The notes under the pieces were generated by a model, which worked only from the letters and a program-made list of their open reading frames with translations, made no database searches and was not told where the DNA came from. Of a stretch of DNA of 5,496 nt, positions 5,442-5,496 are shown in pieces. This DNA comes from an uncultured Collinsella sp. (GTDB lineage: Bacteria; Actinomycetota; Coriobacteriia; Coriobacteriales; Coriobacteriaceae): NCBI GenBank assembly GCA_900553415.1, contig USDH01000108.1, positions 1 through 5,496 on the forward strand, written 5' to 3'. Made by a program: the position numbers and the translations under genes. Each line of letters begins with the position of its first letter. Position 1 is the stretch's first letter.

Positions 5442-5496
5442 TCACGAAAAGCGGTGTCTGAGCGCTTCGACCACGTTGGGCGGGACAAACGTCGAT
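5442..5496 (-). CDS. coaD: Phosphopantetheine adenylyltransferase, last 17 codons (partial)
   Basis: Only the C-terminus is in the window: STFVPPNVVEALRHRFS, then TGA at 5442-5444. CoaD proteins end with this pattern (a Val-Pro segment, then an Ala-Leu-rich basic helix), as in the E. coli ending with LPENVHQALMAKL. The enzyme joins ATP and 4'-phosphopantetheine to form dephospho-CoA, the penultimate step of coenzyme A synthesis. Its position before a SepIVA-like gene and a DUF177 gene supports the call. No convincing terminator follows it, so read-through into the downstream cluster is possible. Too little sequence is present for certainty. Confidence 0.7.
   Translation of the reverse strand, partial: STFVPPNVVEALRHRFS

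Noticed and set aside
5427..5470. Terminator after coaD
   Set aside because: A T6 run is present on the minus strand, but the only nearby stem (AAGCG/CGCTT) is 5 bp with a 9-base loop and is separated from the T-run by about 9 bases.

Overview
The window reads as a stretch of conserved housekeeping chromosome from a GC-rich actinobacterium. The best guess is a Collinsella-like member of the Coriobacteriia. That rests on gene order, on a SepIVA-type division protein next to a DUF177 gene (an actinobacterial arrangement), and on the style of the proteins; I could not run a database search. All genes are on the minus strand, so transcription runs from the right edge to the left. No mobile element, CRISPR array, tRNA, rRNA or toxin-like module is visible, and no gap between genes exceeds about 115 bases.

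In order of transcription, the window holds the 3' end of coaD (coenzyme A synthesis), a SepIVA/DivIVA-like coiled-coil protein, a yceD-type DUF177 protein that overlaps it by one base, rpmF (ribosomal protein L32), plsX (acyl-phosphate synthesis for phospholipids), acpP (acyl carrier protein), rnc (RNase III) and the first 627 codons of smc (chromosome condensation ATPase). The cluster joins cofactor supply (CoA feeds the phosphopantetheine arm of AcpP), lipid precursor supply (AcpP and PlsX), ribosome assembly (L32, DUF177, RNase III), division and chromosome segregation.

The main anomaly is plsX. Its N-terminal half (3990 to about 3475) and C-terminal half (about 3473 to 2979) are both well conserved but lie in different frames. 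A few residues are missing at the junction, so the gene is either truly broken here or carries a sequencing or assembly error. The two spacers flanking plsX are rich in dyad symmetry: an intrinsic-terminator-like hairpin sits right against the plsX ribosome-binding site, and a perfect 22-bp palindrome sits in the acpP leader. Two enzyme-level oddities also stand out: AcpP has Asn instead of the usual Asp before its modified serine, and RNase III has Asn at a position normally occupied by a metal-binding Asp.

I looked for an undescribed system and did not find one. What merits a second look is the plsX break, the regulatory spacers and the two active-site substitutions.
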